Positions 33,462-43,409 of a DNA stretch of 46,161 nt are shown piece by piece (positions within the stretch are counted from its first letter, which is position 1; each line of letters starts with the position of its first letter). The stretch comes from an uncultured Saprospiraceae bacterium (lineage in GTDB: Bacteria; Bacteroidota; Bacteroidia; Chitinophagales; Saprospiraceae), in NCBI GenBank assembly GCA_937929945.1, contig CALFUK010000146.1, positions 1 through 46,161 on the forward strand, in the 5' to 3' direction. Both the position numbers and the translations under genes were made by a program. The notes under the pieces were generated by a model. It searched no databases and had not been told where the DNA came from. It worked only from the letters and a program-made list of their open reading frames with translations.

Positions 33462-34617
33462 CACCATCCTGCTGGCTATCGCCTTCAGTATCATGGCGAC
33501 TCCACTGAGTGCCCAGACTGCCTCAGAGCTTCGCTCACAGAAAGATAAGATCAACCAAAAGATAGAACTCACGAATCAGTATCTGAATGATACCAGATCT
33601 AACAAATCCAAAACTCTCAGTAACTACAGAGTCATCGAAAAACAGCTCAAGAACAGGAAGAACCTGGTCGGAGCGATAGCCTCAGAGCTTGATCAAGTCA
33701 CTGACAATATATCACAGCAAGAATCAGCACTAACTGACCTCAGGTCCAGTCAGGCATCGCTCCAGCGAGACTATGAGACCATCATGCGCTCCGCATACAA
33801 GCGAAAGTTACTGTCCAATAGCTGGGTAAGTCTACTGTCAGCAGGGTCCATCAGAGAAGCTTTTCTCAATGTGCAGTATGCTAAGCAGTTCGAAAGCTAT
33901 GCTAAGCGACAGGCAGAGCTGCTCCAAATACAGACGGATAGCATCAAACAGGTCGTAGAAGAGCTCCAAGGCCTCAAGCTAAAGAACAAGACACTGCTGG
34001 TCGAAGAGCAACGGGAGCAAACAGATCTCCAGAAAGCCCTAAACAAGAAAGAAAGCCTACTGCAGCGACTTAAAAAAGATGAAAAAAAATACCTCCGAGA
34101 ATTAGAAAAACAGAGTAAGGAGCAGAAAAAGCTTAATGAACTGATCTCCCGAGCCATCAAGCGAGAAATGAACAGCGGGCCAGAAAATACAGAGTCGATC
34201 AAGCTGTCGTCATCCTTCGCTGAGAATAAGGGGCGGCTGCCGTGGCCGGTGAAGCAGGCAGTGGTGACCAATGGCTTTGGCGTCAAGCAGCATCCCACTA
34301 ATAAAAATGTGAAAATCAATAATGACGGGATCGATATCAGGACCGTCACGGGAAGCGAAGTAAAGTCTATCTTTGAGGGAGAGGTGAAGAGTGTCAATCA
34401 GATCCCTGGATTCAATCAGGTGGTGATCGTCCAGGTGGGCTCTTACTTCATGGTCTATGGTAAGCTGACTCAGGTCCAAGTCTCGGCGGGACAGAAGATA
34501 CAGAGAGGTGAGACCTTGGGTCGTGCAGCGACAGAAGGTGATTTTTCAGAGATACAATTTCAAATATGGAAAGGACAGGTCAAGCAGAATCCTGAAACCT
34601 GGCTCCGCAAAAAATAA
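33403..34617 (+). CDS. EnvC-like protein with degenerate LytM (M23) domain
   Basis: The 404-residue protein has an N-terminal signal (STILLAIAFSIMATPLSAQ), a long coiled coil (about residues 38-255) and a C-terminal LytM domain (about 285-402). The zinc ligands of active M23 peptidases are lost. The first His is Asn307 in NDGID (only Asp311 is kept), the HLH pair is Glu383/Gln385, and the YxHL His is Lys354. This is the state of EnvC, which activates cell-wall amidases at division instead of cutting peptidoglycan itself. The ATG at 33403 lies 59 bp inside the DUF4292 gene; it is the only ATG that leaves a full signal peptide. Confidence 0.88.
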   Translation: MFRNQYHLTYQIIIRHTTISTILLAIAFSIMATPLSAQTASELRSQKDKINQKIELTNQYLNDTRSNKSKTLSNYRVIEKQLKNRKNLVGAIASELDQVTDNISQQESALTDLRSSQASLQRDYETIMRSAYKRKLLSNSWVSLLSAGSIREAFLNVQYAKQFESYAKRQAELLQIQTDSIKQVVEELQGLKLKNKTLLVEEQREQTDLQKALNKKESLLQRLKKDEKKYLRELEKQSKEQKKLNELISRAIKREMNSGPENTESIKLSSSFAENKGRLPWPVKQAVVTNGFGVKQHPTNKNVKINNDGIDIRTVTGSEVKSIFEGEVKSVNQIPGFNQVVIVQVGSYFMVYGKLTQVQVSAGQKIQRGETLGRAATEGDFSEIQFQIWKGQVKQNPETWLRKK

Positions 34618-34619
34618 TT

Positions 34620-35828
34620 ATGAGTGACTGGCAGGTAGGTAAAGCAAAAAAAGTAGGACTTCGCAAAGAGACGGAGAAGGCAATATTAATTGCCGTGATC
34701 CATAAACACACCACAGAGGAGCAAGTTTTGGAGTATTTGGATGAACTGGAATTCTTAGCGATGACTGCTGGAGCTGTCACGGTGAAGCGGGTCACTCAGA
34801 AATTAGTCCATCCCGATCAGAAGACCTTCATCGGAAAAGGGAAGCTGGAAGAAGTAGCAGAATATATAGAAGAGCACGATATCGATTTAGTCATATTTGA
34901 CGATGATCTGACAGGTAAGCAGACGAGTGTGCTCGAGGAGCATCTCAAGCGTAAGATCATCGATCGCAGTAGTCTGATCTTAGACATATTCGCCAGCCGC
35001 GCACAGTCTGCTCAAGCTAAGACCCAAGTCGAATTAGCTCAGATGCAGTACTTACTACCCAGACTGAGAGGCCTGTGGACTCACTTGGAGAGGCAGCGTG
35101 GAGGTATCGGTATGAGAGGACCAGGGGAGATGGAGATCGAGACGGATCGACGGATCGTCAGAGATAAGATATCCCTGCTCAAGAAAAAATTAGATAAAAT
35201 CGATAAGCAAAACTCGACTCAACGAAAGAATCGGGGCGAACTCATCAGAGTATCCCTGGTCGGATACACGAATGTGGGCAAGTCTACACTGATGAATGTA
35301 CTGAGTAAGTCCGAGGTATTCGCTGAGGATAAACTCTTTGCGACCTTGGATACGACGGTGCGCAAGATCGTGATGGGGACCATGCCGTTCCTGCTATCAG
35401 ATACTGTGGGCTTCATCAGGAAGCTCCCGCACCACCTCGTAGAAAGCTTCAAGTCTACGCTGGATGAAGTCAGAGAAAGCGATATCCTGCTTCACGTCGT
35501 AGACATCGCTCACCCGCAGTATGAAGATCACATCAAGACCGTGGTCCAGACGCTGACAGACCTGGAAGTGACTGACAAACCTACCATTCTGGTGTTTAAT
35601 AAAATAGACCTGTACCGAGAGCGATACTTCGATGATTTGCTGGAGCAAGATGTGAAGGATTCTATTTTGAAAGAGCTACAGCAGAATCTTAAAAATAATT
35701 ACAATCAGGATAATGTATTCATCTCAGCGCGGACTAAAGAGAATGTTCCGGAGCTAAGAGAAAAGCTGAAAAAACTTGTCGAAGACCAATATCAAGTCAG
35801 ATATCCGTACCAGACAAAGCACTGGTAA
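34620..35828 (+). CDS. hflX: GTPase HflX
   Basis: HflX is a ribosome-associated GTPase that splits stalled ribosomes. The 402-residue protein has the N-terminal HflX domain (TFIGKGKLEEV, GMRGPGEMEIETDRR), then the P-loop GYTNVGKST (215-223), G3 DTVGF (261-265) and G4 NKID (about 326-329). The region ESFKSTLDEV is typical of the family. It begins 2 bp after the EnvC-like gene, so the two may be co-transcribed. Confidence 0.95.
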   Translation: MSDWQVGKAKKVGLRKETEKAILIAVIHKHTTEEQVLEYLDELEFLAMTAGAVTVKRVTQKLVHPDQKTFIGKGKLEEVAEYIEEHDIDLVIFDDDLTGKQTSVLEEHLKRKIIDRSSLILDIFASRAQSAQAKTQVELAQMQYLLPRLRGLWTHLERQRGGIGMRGPGEMEIETDRRIVRDKISLLKKKLDKIDKQNSTQRKNRGELIRVSLVGYTNVGKSTLMNVLSKSEVFAEDKLFATLDTTVRKIVMGTMPFLLSDTVGFIRKLPHHLVESFKSTLDEVRESDILLHVVDIAHPQYEDHIKTVVQTLTDLEVTDKPTILVFNKIDLYRERYFDDLLEQDVKDSILKELQQNLKNNYNQDNVFISARTKENVPELREKLKKLVEDQYQVRYPYQTKHW

Positions 35829-35971
35829 TATTCTTTTTGCTTCATTCTTTATCAGACCTGTTGAACATTTCTTATTTTGGTGTCTGTAATCCTGATTAAA
35901 AGAATATGCTCTAATCAGCCACTCGACTTCGAGGTTGGTTTAGACTCCGTTAAACTAACAATTTCATTCCA

Positions 35972-37072
35972 ATGAATATCTTGAAAAAGTATGCTCAGCT
36001 ATTAGTCAGTTACTGCCTCGAAGTGAAGGCTGGTGACAGGCTCTATGTGCGCAGCACGACACTGGGCGAACCGCTCGTAAGAGAAGTCTATCGGGAGGCC
36101 ATTCAGAAAGGCGCCTTTGTGGAGACAGAGCTGAGTTTTCGAGAGAAAAACAGGATCTTTATGGAGCATGCGAATGAAGACCAGCTCAAGTATGCCCCGA
36201 TTCTGTACCGGACAGCTATGACTGAGTTTGACGCATTCCTCTCGATCAGGGCACCGTATAACCTGAAAGAAGATCAAAATGTAGATCACGCTAAGCGGAA
36301 GATCAGGACAGAATCACTGAAAGGCATCATGAAGACTTACTTCGATAGGACTGCCTCCAAGTCACTCCGCAGGAGTCTCTGCCAATACCCGACACAGGCC
36401 AGTGCTCAGGAGGCGGGCATGTCATTAGAAGAGTACCAAGACTTCGTGTATAACGCTTGTCATCTGTATGATGATGACCCAGCTGCATCTTGGCTAGGCA
36501 TCCGCAATAAACAGCAAAAAATCGTGGACTTTCTTAATCAAAAGAGTGAGATCACCTATAAGGGTAAAGGCACGGACATATCCTTCAGTGTCAAGGAGCG
36601 CACATGGATTAACTCTGACGGTCAGGCTAATATGCCTTCAGGCGAGGTCTTTACTGGCCCTATAGAGGACAGCGTCAATGGTGTGGTCCACTTTGCCTAC
36701 CCATCCATCTACATGGGAAAAGAAGTCGAAGGCATCACACTCTGGGTGGAGAATGGTAGAGTCGAGAAGTGGGAAGCCGTGAAAGGCAAAGAGCTGCTGG
36801 ACAAAGTCTTCCAGATCGAAGGATCTCGATACTTCGGCGAGGTGGCCATCGGGACTAACTACAACATACAGCAGCCCACGAAAAACATCCTCTTTGATGA
36901 GAAGATAGGTGGTACGATCCATATGGCAGTCGGCCAATCGTACAAGCAGACGGGAGGTAAAAACCACTCTCCGATCCACTGGGATATGATCGCCGATATG
37001 ACGACAGAAGGCGAAATCATAGCTGACGGGGAGAAGATCTACGAGGCTGGTAACTTTACGATATTCAGTTGA
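35972..37072 (+). CDS. M29 family aminopeptidase (thermophilic-type, AmpS-like)
   Basis: The 366-residue metalloenzyme removes N-terminal residues from peptides. Family features are VRSTTLGEPLVREVYREA near the N-terminus, then GKGTDISFSVK, NMPSGEVFTGP, VVHFAYPSIY and VAIGTNYNI. GGTIHMAVGQSY and HWDMIAD near the C-terminus hold the Glu, His, Tyr and Asp ligands of the two-metal site. The protein is cytosolic, with no signal peptide. Length is slightly short for the group but complete. Confidence 0.92.
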   Translation: MNILKKYAQLLVSYCLEVKAGDRLYVRSTTLGEPLVREVYREAIQKGAFVETELSFREKNRIFMEHANEDQLKYAPILYRTAMTEFDAFLSIRAPYNLKEDQNVDHAKRKIRTESLKGIMKTYFDRTASKSLRRSLCQYPTQASAQEAGMSLEEYQDFVYNACHLYDDDPAASWLGIRNKQQKIVDFLNQKSEITYKGKGTDISFSVKERTWINSDGQANMPSGEVFTGPIEDSVNGVVHFAYPSIYMGKEVEGITLWVENGRVEKWEAVKGKELLDKVFQIEGSRYFGEVAIGTNYNIQQPTKNILFDEKIGGTIHMAVGQSYKQTGGKNHSPIHWDMIADMTTEGEIIADGEKIYEAGNFTIFS

Positions 37073-37102
37073 TTTGAGCTTATACGAATAAGTGTCATCT
37101 TA

Positions 37103-37134
37103 TTTGCGATAGTTAGATAAGAAATATATATTTG
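37103..37134 (+). promoter_or_regulatory. tRNA-Val promoter
   Basis: TTTG (37103-37106), 20 bases, then TATATTTG (37127-37134), with the tRNA starting 16 bases later. This is a full match to the Bacteroidota promoter. Confidence 0.75.
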
Positions 37135-37149
37135 CGCTTCCTTAAGAAA

Positions 37150-37224
37150 GGGTGATTAGCTCAGTTGGTTCAGAGCACCTGGTTTACACCCAGGGGGTCG
37201 GGAGTTCGAGTCTCTCATCGCCCA
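37150..37224 (+). tRNA. tRNA-Val (TAC anticodon)
   Basis: The 75-base cloverleaf opens GGGTGAT and closes ATCGCCC plus discriminator A. The anticodon stem CCTGG/CCAGG frames TTTACAC, and the T arm holds GTTCGAGTC. CCA is not encoded, unlike tRNA-Asp here. The anticodon TAC reads Val codons. A terminator and then a degenerate copy of the gene follow. Confidence 0.97.
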
Positions 37225-37230
37225 CAGAAT

Positions 37231-37263
37231 AAAAGCTTCGCATGAAAATGCGAGGCTTTTGTT
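37231..37263 (+). terminator. Terminator of tRNA-Val
   Basis: AAAAGCttCGCAT and ATGCGagGCTTTT pair across GAAA, followed by GTTGTT. It begins 7 bases after the tRNA. Confidence 0.8.
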
Positions 37264-37269
37264 GTTATA

Positions 37270-37373
37270 GGGAGTACGGCTCGGTGCATCACGCGAGGGG
37301 CGTGAGAGAATGGAGTAGGAGTCTATCATTCCCAACAAAAGGAATGCTTTACGTGAAACTGCGAGGCTTTTAT
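37270..37373 (+). pseudogene. Degenerate tandem copy of tRNA-Val and its terminator
   Basis: The stretch opens GGGAGTACGGCTCGGT where the tRNA has GGGTGATTAGCTCAGT. It later carries GAGTCTATCATTCCCA against GAGTCTCTCATCGCCCA, then GCTTTACGTGAAACTGCGAGGCTTTT against the terminator's GCTTCGCATGAAAATGCGAGGCTTTT. The anticodon arm is lost and the element is about 10 bases shorter, so it cannot fold as a tRNA. The two copies are directly adjacent, indicating a local tandem duplication that has decayed. Confidence 0.7.
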
Positions 37374-37446
37374 GGATCCGTTCAAGGTCATTTAGAATAG
37401 ATAATTAATTACATTAACTATATTTATCGTAATCAGACGTCTTACG

Positions 37447-38067
37447 ATGAAAAGAATTTATACTTCATTATTGTTTTTTCTTCTGCTCACGGCTTGCAGC
37501 GATCAATCTTCGAATAAGAGTGGAACAACAACCTCCAGTATACCTGACGACATCATACAAGAAGCAGCTAAGGATATAAATCCGAAAGATTTACCACTGA
37601 TATTTAGACGTACCACTTTGATCATCAGAGACGTCGATAAGTCACTAGCGCTGTACAGAGATGCCATGGGTATGGAAATCATTTATGATCAGATCATCAA
37701 GCGGCCACATCCATTCCATGAGGGAGAGATCCAGTCGCTCCGCTTGATATTTTTAAAGGCATTGGATCAATTTCAAGGTGTTTTGGGCTTGATTGACTAT
37801 GAGTACAATAATCCTGATAAGTCGGTTATCCCCGTCCGAAAAGATGGTTTTGTAGCACAGAATGCAATCTTATTATTTAACAGCAACGATTTAGAAAGGA
37901 GATTTGAAAAAATCAGAAACACACCTAACATAGAGATCATCAGTGAGCCCAAACTAACAGAATATCCATCATACGATGGAGGGGATGTTCTGAAAGTTAT
38001 GGTCAGCAAATTTTACGATCCAGATGGATTTATCGTCGAATTCAATCAGCTTCTGACTGATCTGTAG
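37447..38067 (+). CDS. VOC-family (glyoxalase-like) lipoprotein
   Basis: The 206-residue protein has a lipoprotein signal (IYTSLLFFLLLTAC). A vicinal-oxygen-chelate fold spans residues ~55-205: TTLIIRDVDKSLALYRDAMGM, then LRLIFLKALDQFQGVLGLIDY and the final FYDPDGFIVEFNQL, where the Glu of VEFN is the usual metal ligand. The first VOC ligand (normally His or Glu near TTLII) is not obvious. The reaction is unknown: glyoxalase, dioxygenase or binding protein. An envelope location is unusual for this fold but recurs in Bacteroidota. Confidence 0.8.
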   Translation: MKRIYTSLLFFLLLTACSDQSSNKSGTTTSSIPDDIIQEAAKDINPKDLPLIFRRTTLIIRDVDKSLALYRDAMGMEIIYDQIIKRPHPFHEGEIQSLRLIFLKALDQFQGVLGLIDYEYNNPDKSVIPVRKDGFVAQNAILLFNSNDLERRFEKIRNTPNIEIISEPKLTEYPSYDGGDVLKVMVSKFYDPDGFIVEFNQLLTDL

Positions 38068-38080
38068 CACTTATCAAACC

Positions 38081-39286
38081 CTACTGAAACACGCGAATAA
38101 AATCAATCTCCATGGCCTGTGGAAACTCAGTCGTCTCATCAGGGTCTCCTGGGAGTGTTCCGCCGATGGCCACATTATAAATGAAGAAAAATGGCTGATT
38201 GAATCTCCACTCTTTGCCGGTGATGTCTGATGGACGCAGTGATAAAAACTTAGTATCATCCACATACCAGTCTATGGCATTAGGCTCCCAGACGATCGTG
38301 AAAAGATGAAACTCGTCATGAAAGGATCGATCCTGCTTATATTCCTGTGTCTTAAAGTTGCTAAAGCCTTGATCTCGATCGCCCCAATGTACGGCACCTG
38401 AAGTGACATTCTCTTTGTGCCCGACATGCTCCATGATGTCGATCTCTCCACAGGCTGGCCAGCCCACTTCGTCTATATTTTTACCCAGCATCCATAATGC
38501 TGGCCATAGGCCTTGACCTTTAGGTAGTTTGGCTCTGATGTCGATTCTACCATAGCGAAACTCTTGTTTGTCTTTGGTGATAATTCTCGCGGACTCAAAG
38601 TTGCTGCTGCCACTCTTCGTTGCTGTTATGACTAATTTCCCATCTTCCAAGCGAACATTTTGCTCTAAGTCGGTGTATTTTTGGAGCTCTTGGTTACCCC
38701 AGCCGCATAGATTAGGACAGCCGTCCCCCATCTCAAAGGTATAATTTGCAGCATCCAGAGTCGTGCCTGCAAACTCATCGCTCCATGACAGATCATATCC
38801 GAAGTATGTTTCTTGGGCTTGGTAACCATCCGCTGCATAAGATACCTCATCATTATCGTTGATGATACCGATGCCTCTTTCATCCTGAAGAGTCGCATTT
38901 TTTGGATTGCTGATGATCAGCTCTACTTTTTCTTCTACTTCATTAGCTTCATCATCGATTATGCTGACCTCGATCGTGGTGGAGAGTGCACCTGCTGCAA
39001 TGGTGGCCTGCCCACTGGTACGATCAAAATCAACTGATGGTTCTGCCGTGATGCCAGATACGGTATAATCAAAGCTGATATCCACTGAGGAGGCGCTGCT
39101 CAGACTCACCTGAAAGGGTAGAGTCGCACCATCATTAGTGGATTCTGTTCCATTGACGTCATTGACTGATAGCTGAGGTACATCTTGAAGTGGTTGTTCA
39201 TCTGGTCCTGAAGGGCTATCCTCGCCTGTACATGCATAGACGCTGAGCAAGCTTAGGATGAGTAAGAAGAGTGGGGTGTTTTTCAT
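38081..39286 (-). CDS. GH16 glycoside hydrolase lipoprotein with Calx-beta domain (laminarinase-like)
   Basis: The 401-residue protein has a lipoprotein signal (LFLLILSLLSVYAC) and a Calx-beta domain (about residues 38-147; VSYAADGYQ follows). A GH16 catalytic domain (about 155-401) comes next. The catalytic motif is GEIDIMEHVG, with Glu281 and Glu286 as nucleophile and acid/base and Asp283 between them. LWPALWMLG and the GAVHWGDRD strand are also typical. GH16 enzymes cut beta-1,3/1,4-glucans such as laminarin. It is probably surface-exposed. A terminator separates it from the upstream xylAB genes. Confidence 0.92.
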   Translation of the reverse strand: MKNTPLFLLILSLLSVYACTGEDSPSGPDEQPLQDVPQLSVNDVNGTESTNDGATLPFQVSLSSASSVDISFDYTVSGITAEPSVDFDRTSGQATIAAGALSTTIEVSIIDDEANEVEEKVELIISNPKNATLQDERGIGIINDNDEVSYAADGYQAQETYFGYDLSWSDEFAGTTLDAANYTFEMGDGCPNLCGWGNQELQKYTDLEQNVRLEDGKLVITATKSGSSNFESARIITKDKQEFRYGRIDIRAKLPKGQGLWPALWMLGKNIDEVGWPACGEIDIMEHVGHKENVTSGAVHWGDRDQGFSNFKTQEYKQDRSFHDEFHLFTIVWEPNAIDWYVDDTKFLSLRPSDITGKEWRFNQPFFFIYNVAIGGTLPGDPDETTEFPQAMEIDFIRVFQ

Positions 39287-39346
39287 AATTAATTATCAAT
39301 TTTACAAATGAACGCTTGCCACTAAATAAATCAGCAATACTAACGA

Positions 39347-39382
39347 AATTAAAAAGCCTGACTTTAATGAGCCAGGCTTTTC
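39347..39382 (-). terminator. Terminator of xylA
   Basis: On the minus strand AAAGCCTG and CAGGCTTTTT pair around a loop, followed by TAATT. It lies about 20 bases after the xylA stop codon and isolates xylBA from the GH16 gene. Confidence 0.8.
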
Positions 39383-39402
39383 AGTCGTTTTTTAACAGTG
39401 AC

Positions 39403-40734
39403 TTAGATGAATTGGTTTATGATATTCTCATAGAGTTCTTGCTGACCACTGATTTGATCAGGTTCTCCATTCTTATTGCCAAGTTTGGCTAAGTCGGTAA
39501 GTTTCATTTTTCCATCTGCAAAGGCTTTCCCATCGCCTCTTTCAAAACTTCTGTAGCGACTGCGACGCATCTTTTTGTAGTCTGACTCCTTCAGGATGGC
39601 ATCAGCAATCAGTAGCGCTCTGGCAAAAACATCCATACCACCGATGTGTGCGTGGAATAAGTCAGCTAGATCAGTGGAGTTCCTTCTCGTTTTGGCATCA
39701 AAATTCACACCGCCTCCTTTAATCCCTCCGGATTCGAGGATCACCAGCATGCATTCAGTTAGTTCATACAGATCCACAGGGAATTGGTCCGTGTCCCAGC
39801 CATTTTGGTAGTCTCCTCTATTCGCATCTATGGAACCTAAGGCATCAGCATTAGCGGCGACCTGTAGTTCGTGTGCGAAGGTGTGCTGAGCGAGTGTGGC
39901 GTGATTCACTTCAGCATTAATCTTAAAATCATCCATGAGATCATACTCTCGGAGAAAGCCTAAGACGGTAGCTGAGTCAAAGTCATATTGGTGCTTTGAT
40001 GGCTCCATTGGCTTCGGCTCTATGAAGAATGTCCCTTTAAAACCATTCTTTCTGGCATAGTCTTTACACATGTGGAGGAAGCGGGCCATATGGTCGAGTT
40101 CCTTTTTCATGTTCGTATTGAGCAGGGACATGTAGCCCTCGCGACCTCCCCAGAAGACATAGTTTTCTCCATTGAGTTTCATAGTGGTATCCAGAGCATT
40201 TTTCACCTGAGCACCAGCATAGGCCACGACATTGAAGTCTGGATTCGTGGATGCTCCATTCATATACCTTGGATGACTGAATAGATTAGCGGTGCCCCAG
40301 AGTACCTTGATGCCAGAGGCCTTCATTTTGGGCAGAGCATAGTCAGAGATGATGTCCAGACGTTTCTTAAAGTCTTTTAGCGTATCAGCTTCGTCCACCA
40401 GGTCTACATCATGAAAACAAAAGTACTCCATGCCGATCTTGGTCATGAATTCGAATGCCGCATCCATCTTGTCTTTCGCTCTTTCTACAGGGTCCTGCTT
40501 AGCATCCCAAGGGAAAGCTTTCGTACCTGATCCAAATGGATCATTACCTGTATTACAGAAGGAATGCCAATAAGCCGTTGCAAATTTGAAATGGCGCTTC
40601 ATCGATTTGCCACCTACCTTTTGCTTGGCATCATAGTATTTGAATGCAAGTGGGTTTTTCGATTTTTTGCCTTCGAATTTGATCTCTCCGATACCTTTGA
40701 AATATTCGGTTTCTCCTTTTAAAATTTTGCCCAT
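39403..40734 (-). CDS. xylA: Xylose isomerase
   Basis: XylA converts D-xylose to D-xylulose. The 443-residue protein has the catalytic FHDVDL, the [15 protein letters not shown] metal-binding stretch, [18 protein letters not shown] and GSIDANRGD. The N-terminal [20 protein letters not shown] is that of the long class II type. It lies 8 bp after xylB on the same strand and forms the catabolic pair. A terminator follows. Confidence 0.97.
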   Translation of the reverse strand: MGKILKGETEYFKGIGEIKFEGKKSKNPLAFKYYDAKQKVGGKSMKRHFKFATAYWHSFCNTGNDPFGSGTKAFPWDAKQDPVERAKDKMDAAFEFMTKIGMEYFCFHDVDLVDEADTLKDFKKRLDIISDYALPKMKASGIKVLWGTANLFSHPRYMNGASTNPDFNVVAYAGAQVKNALDTTMKLNGENYVFWGGREGYMSLLNTNMKKELDHMARFLHMCKDYARKNGFKGTFFIEPKPMEPSKHQYDFDSATVLGFLREYDLMDDFKINAEVNHATLAQHTFAHELQVAANADALGSIDANRGDYQNGWDTDQFPVDLYELTECMLVILESGGIKGGGVNFDAKTRRNSTDLADLFHAHIGGMDVFARALLIADAILKESDYKKMRRSRYRSFERGDGKAFADGKMKLTDLAKLGNKNGEPDQISGQQELYENIINQFI

Positions 40735-40742
40735 AATTAAAA

Positions 40743-42230
40743 TTAAGATTTTATAAGTTTATTCAATCGATTAGACCAAGTAGCATATGCTTCTTGAAAG
40801 GCTTCATTTTGGTGGTTTGGTTTTATTGTTTTGACTATGTCTTGCTGGTCGAATGCTTCTTCCAGACTGCTATAGATACCTTGTCCATGACCTGCACCGA
40901 GGGCCGCTCCTACAGCTCCAGTGGTATTGATTAGATTGATTTCAGCTCCACACAGACTTGATAAGGTCTCTGAGAAGATGTCCGATTGGAATAGATTGTC
41001 ATTACCGACTCTCATCTCTGATACGTTCACCCCCATCTGCTTCATGCACTGGATGCCATAGTAGAATGCAAAGGCGATGCCCTCCAGCCCTGCTCGGTAG
41101 AGGTGCGCTTTGTCGTGCACATTGAAGTTGAGTCCCATCATCTGAGCGCCGATGCTTTGATTTTGCAGCATCCGCTCGGCGCCGTTGCCAAAGGAGATGA
41201 TCGACAGATCATTAGCTCCGATATCTACCTTAGCCGCTAGGTGCTCCAGTTCGGTGTAGTTAGTTTCTACATCGCCTAAGAGTTTGCGCAGCCAGCCATA
41301 CTGAATGCCGCAGCCATTGATACACAGTAAGACGCCGATACGCGGGTCCGTCTTGGTATAGTTGACATGTGCGAAGCTATTGACCCTCATCTCGGGATCG
41401 TGGATCAGCTGGTCACTGACGGCATAGACGACTCCAGAAGTCCCTCCCGTACCTGCTACCTGTCCAGGATTGAAGACGCCAAGTGAGAGAGCGTTATTCG
41501 GTTGGTCACCAGCCCTGTATGTCACAGGTATACCAGGAGTCAGCTGCAGAAAATTCGCAGATTCGGCAGTCAGCTCTCCTTGATTGGAGAAAGTGGGCTT
41601 GACATCTGGCAGCATGGCTTCGGGTATGCCGAAATAGTCTAAGAGTGCTGTAGCTGTATCTTGAGTCTTGAAATTCCACAGGATTCCTTCTGATAGTCCA
41701 GATATGGTACTGGTGATTTCACCCGTCATTTTCATTGCGATGTAGTCGCCAGGGAGCATGATTTTATGAATGCGGTCGTAGACTTCGGGTTCGTTCGTCT
41801 TAACCCATTTTAATTTTGATGCAGTGAAGTTGCCAGGCGAATTGAGAAACTGCTGGCTGCAGATATCCATTCCCAAGTCGGCAGCTGCCTGCGTACCGAT
41901 GTCCACCGCGCGACTGTCACACCATATAATGGAAGGGCGGACCGTTTTACCTGACCGGTCTACAGCTACCAGACCATGCATTTGATAGGATATGCCAATG
42001 GCCTTGATATCCGCAGCGTCTATTTGGGCTGAGTGTATGGCCTTGGTGATGGCTTCTTGAGCGTAGGACCACCAGATACCTGGATCTTGTTCTGCCCAGT
42101 CGGGATGTGGAGCAGAGATTCCCATTTCTGTGGGTGGGTGACTACTGACGGCGAGGGGCTGCTTAGTAGAGGCATCTACGATCGCAGCTTTTATGGAAGA
42201 ACTACCTATATCAAGGCCTAACAAGTACAT
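40743..42230 (-). CDS. xylB: Xylulokinase (first copy)
   Basis: XylB phosphorylates D-xylulose to xylulose 5-phosphate for the pentose phosphate pathway. The 495-residue FGGY kinase opens [16 protein letters not shown]. It carries [11 protein letters not shown], the catalytic Asp in RAGDQPNN and the phosphate-binding GTGGTSGV, and ends with [12 protein letters not shown]. It is upstream of xylA and the two are 8 bp apart. A second copy starts at 45440 on the other strand, with clear but divergent similarity. Confidence 0.95.
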   Translation of the reverse strand: MYLLGLDIGSSSIKAAIVDASTKQPLAVSSHPPTEMGISAPHPDWAEQDPGIWWSYAQEAITKAIHSAQIDAADIKAIGISYQMHGLVAVDRSGKTVRPSIIWCDSRAVDIGTQAAADLGMDICSQQFLNSPGNFTASKLKWVKTNEPEVYDRIHKIMLPGDYIAMKMTGEITSTISGLSEGILWNFKTQDTATALLDYFGIPEAMLPDVKPTFSNQGELTAESANFLQLTPGIPVTYRAGDQPNNALSLGVFNPGQVAGTGGTSGVVYAVSDQLIHDPEMRVNSFAHVNYTKTDPRIGVLLCINGCGIQYGWLRKLLGDVETNYTELEHLAAKVDIGANDLSIISFGNGAERMLQNQSIGAQMMGLNFNVHDKAHLYRAGLEGIAFAFYYGIQCMKQMGVNVSEMRVGNDNLFQSDIFSETLSSLCGAEINLINTTGAVGAALGAGHGQGIYSSLEEAFDQQDIVKTIKPNHQNEAFQEAYATWSNRLNKLIKS

Positions 42231-42339
42231 ATTGAAATTTTACTTAATAAAACCACATCTGACTATGATCCTCCTGCGAGAATGTAGTGACGTGTGTATG
42301 TGCTGGTTAGGCCTGAAATAGTGTTTCTAAAGAGATACT

Positions 42340-42359
42340 CGAAGAGTCTTTGACTCTCG
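42340..42359 (-). terminator. Possible hairpin terminator after the OmpA-family gene
   Basis: CGAGAGTC and GACTCTTCG pair across AAA on the minus strand, starting one base after the stop codon. The tail (AGTATCTCTTT) is only weakly T-rich. Confidence 0.35.
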
Positions 42360-42360
42360 A

Positions 42361-43191
42361 CTAAGGTTCTTTAGATTTAAATAATCTGTATAGCTTACCG
42401 ACATTCGGGACGATGACGAATTCTGTCCTTCTGTTAGCCTCGTGAGCTTCTTTGGAGTCACCCTCTATTTCGGGTAAGAACTCTGCTCTACCTGCTGCTG
42501 CCAGCTGCTTAGGATTGACACCCATATCGATCAGTTTTCTGACTACAGAAATACCTCTTGCGGCACTTAGATCCCAGTTATCGTCAAATTTATTGGTGAC
42601 GACACCTCTATTATCAGCGTGGCCTTCTACGAAGAGCGTTAGCTGAGGATTGCTAATGAGCATATTGGCTATTTCTTGGATCGCTCCTTCGTCACCTTTC
42701 TGCAGTTTGTCAGATGCTGACTTGAAATTGATGTTTTCATTTAGGTCCAAGTATAACTGGCCTTCGATTTCTTTGAGTCTTTGGCTGCTGTTTACGACAG
42801 CGGCATCGACATTACTGACAGCTGCTTCTACATTAGCGAAAGCGGCATTGATTTCTCCTCTGAGGTTATCGATTTGCTTTTGCTTCTGATCGACTCTGTA
42901 TTCTACGTCTGTCAGGTCTTTTTTGGCTGATGAAAGATCAGACTTTACTGTTTGTAAGTCTTTATTGATTGAATCTTTTTCTTTCGCTAAGGTGGAGTTC
43001 TTCTGGTTTAAAGACTCTATTTTAGTATCCATGTCTGTTTTCATTTCAGACATCTTCATTTCCATATCAGCTATTTGCTCTTCTTTCTGCATGACCATTT
43101 CATCGAACTTCTTCTTTCCGACGCATGAAGTCATAAAGATGCACAAGGTCACAAATGCTAATAGGGTAGTTGGTACATTTCTCATTCTCAT
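42361..43191 (-). CDS. OmpA-family outer-membrane lipoprotein with coiled coil
   Basis: The 276-residue protein has a lipoprotein signal (TLLAFVTLCIFMTSC). A long coiled coil of charged heptads (about residues 25-135) connects it to a C-terminal OmpA peptidoglycan-binding domain (about 150-270). The latter has LTLFVEGHADNRG, DLSAARGISVV and NRRTEFVIVP. It would tether the outer membrane to the cell wall. The start at 43191 is followed by a second ATG two codons later. It stands alone on its strand. Confidence 0.92.
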   Translation of the reverse strand: MRMRNVPTTLLAFVTLCIFMTSCVGKKKFDEMVMQKEEQIADMEMKMSEMKTDMDTKIESLNQKNSTLAKEKDSINKDLQTVKSDLSSAKKDLTDVEYRVDQKQKQIDNLRGEINAAFANVEAAVSNVDAAVVNSSQRLKEIEGQLYLDLNENINFKSASDKLQKGDEGAIQEIANMLISNPQLTLFVEGHADNRGVVTNKFDDNWDLSAARGISVVRKLIDMGVNPKQLAAAGRAEFLPEIEGDSKEAHEANRRTEFVIVPNVGKLYRLFKSKEP

Positions 43192-43409
43192 TGTATTCAG
43201 TTTACTGTTGATTTATAGAGCATTAAAATTATATACTTTATTGAATTTTATACAATAACCCTTAGATTATTTGATTGGAATTTGCTCTCGCAACTGGTTC
43301 AAATCGTGTTTGAAGTGCTAATATCTACTAAAAAATAACTTTAGCAATTCCTTAACTGCTATTTTTTTCGAATAATGGTTAAATACTATAGACATTCAAT
43401 TCTCATGAT

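Noticed and set aside
37156-37338. Minus-strand 60-codon ORF across tRNA-Val
   Set aside because: It is antisense to the tRNA and its degenerate copy and has no coding support.
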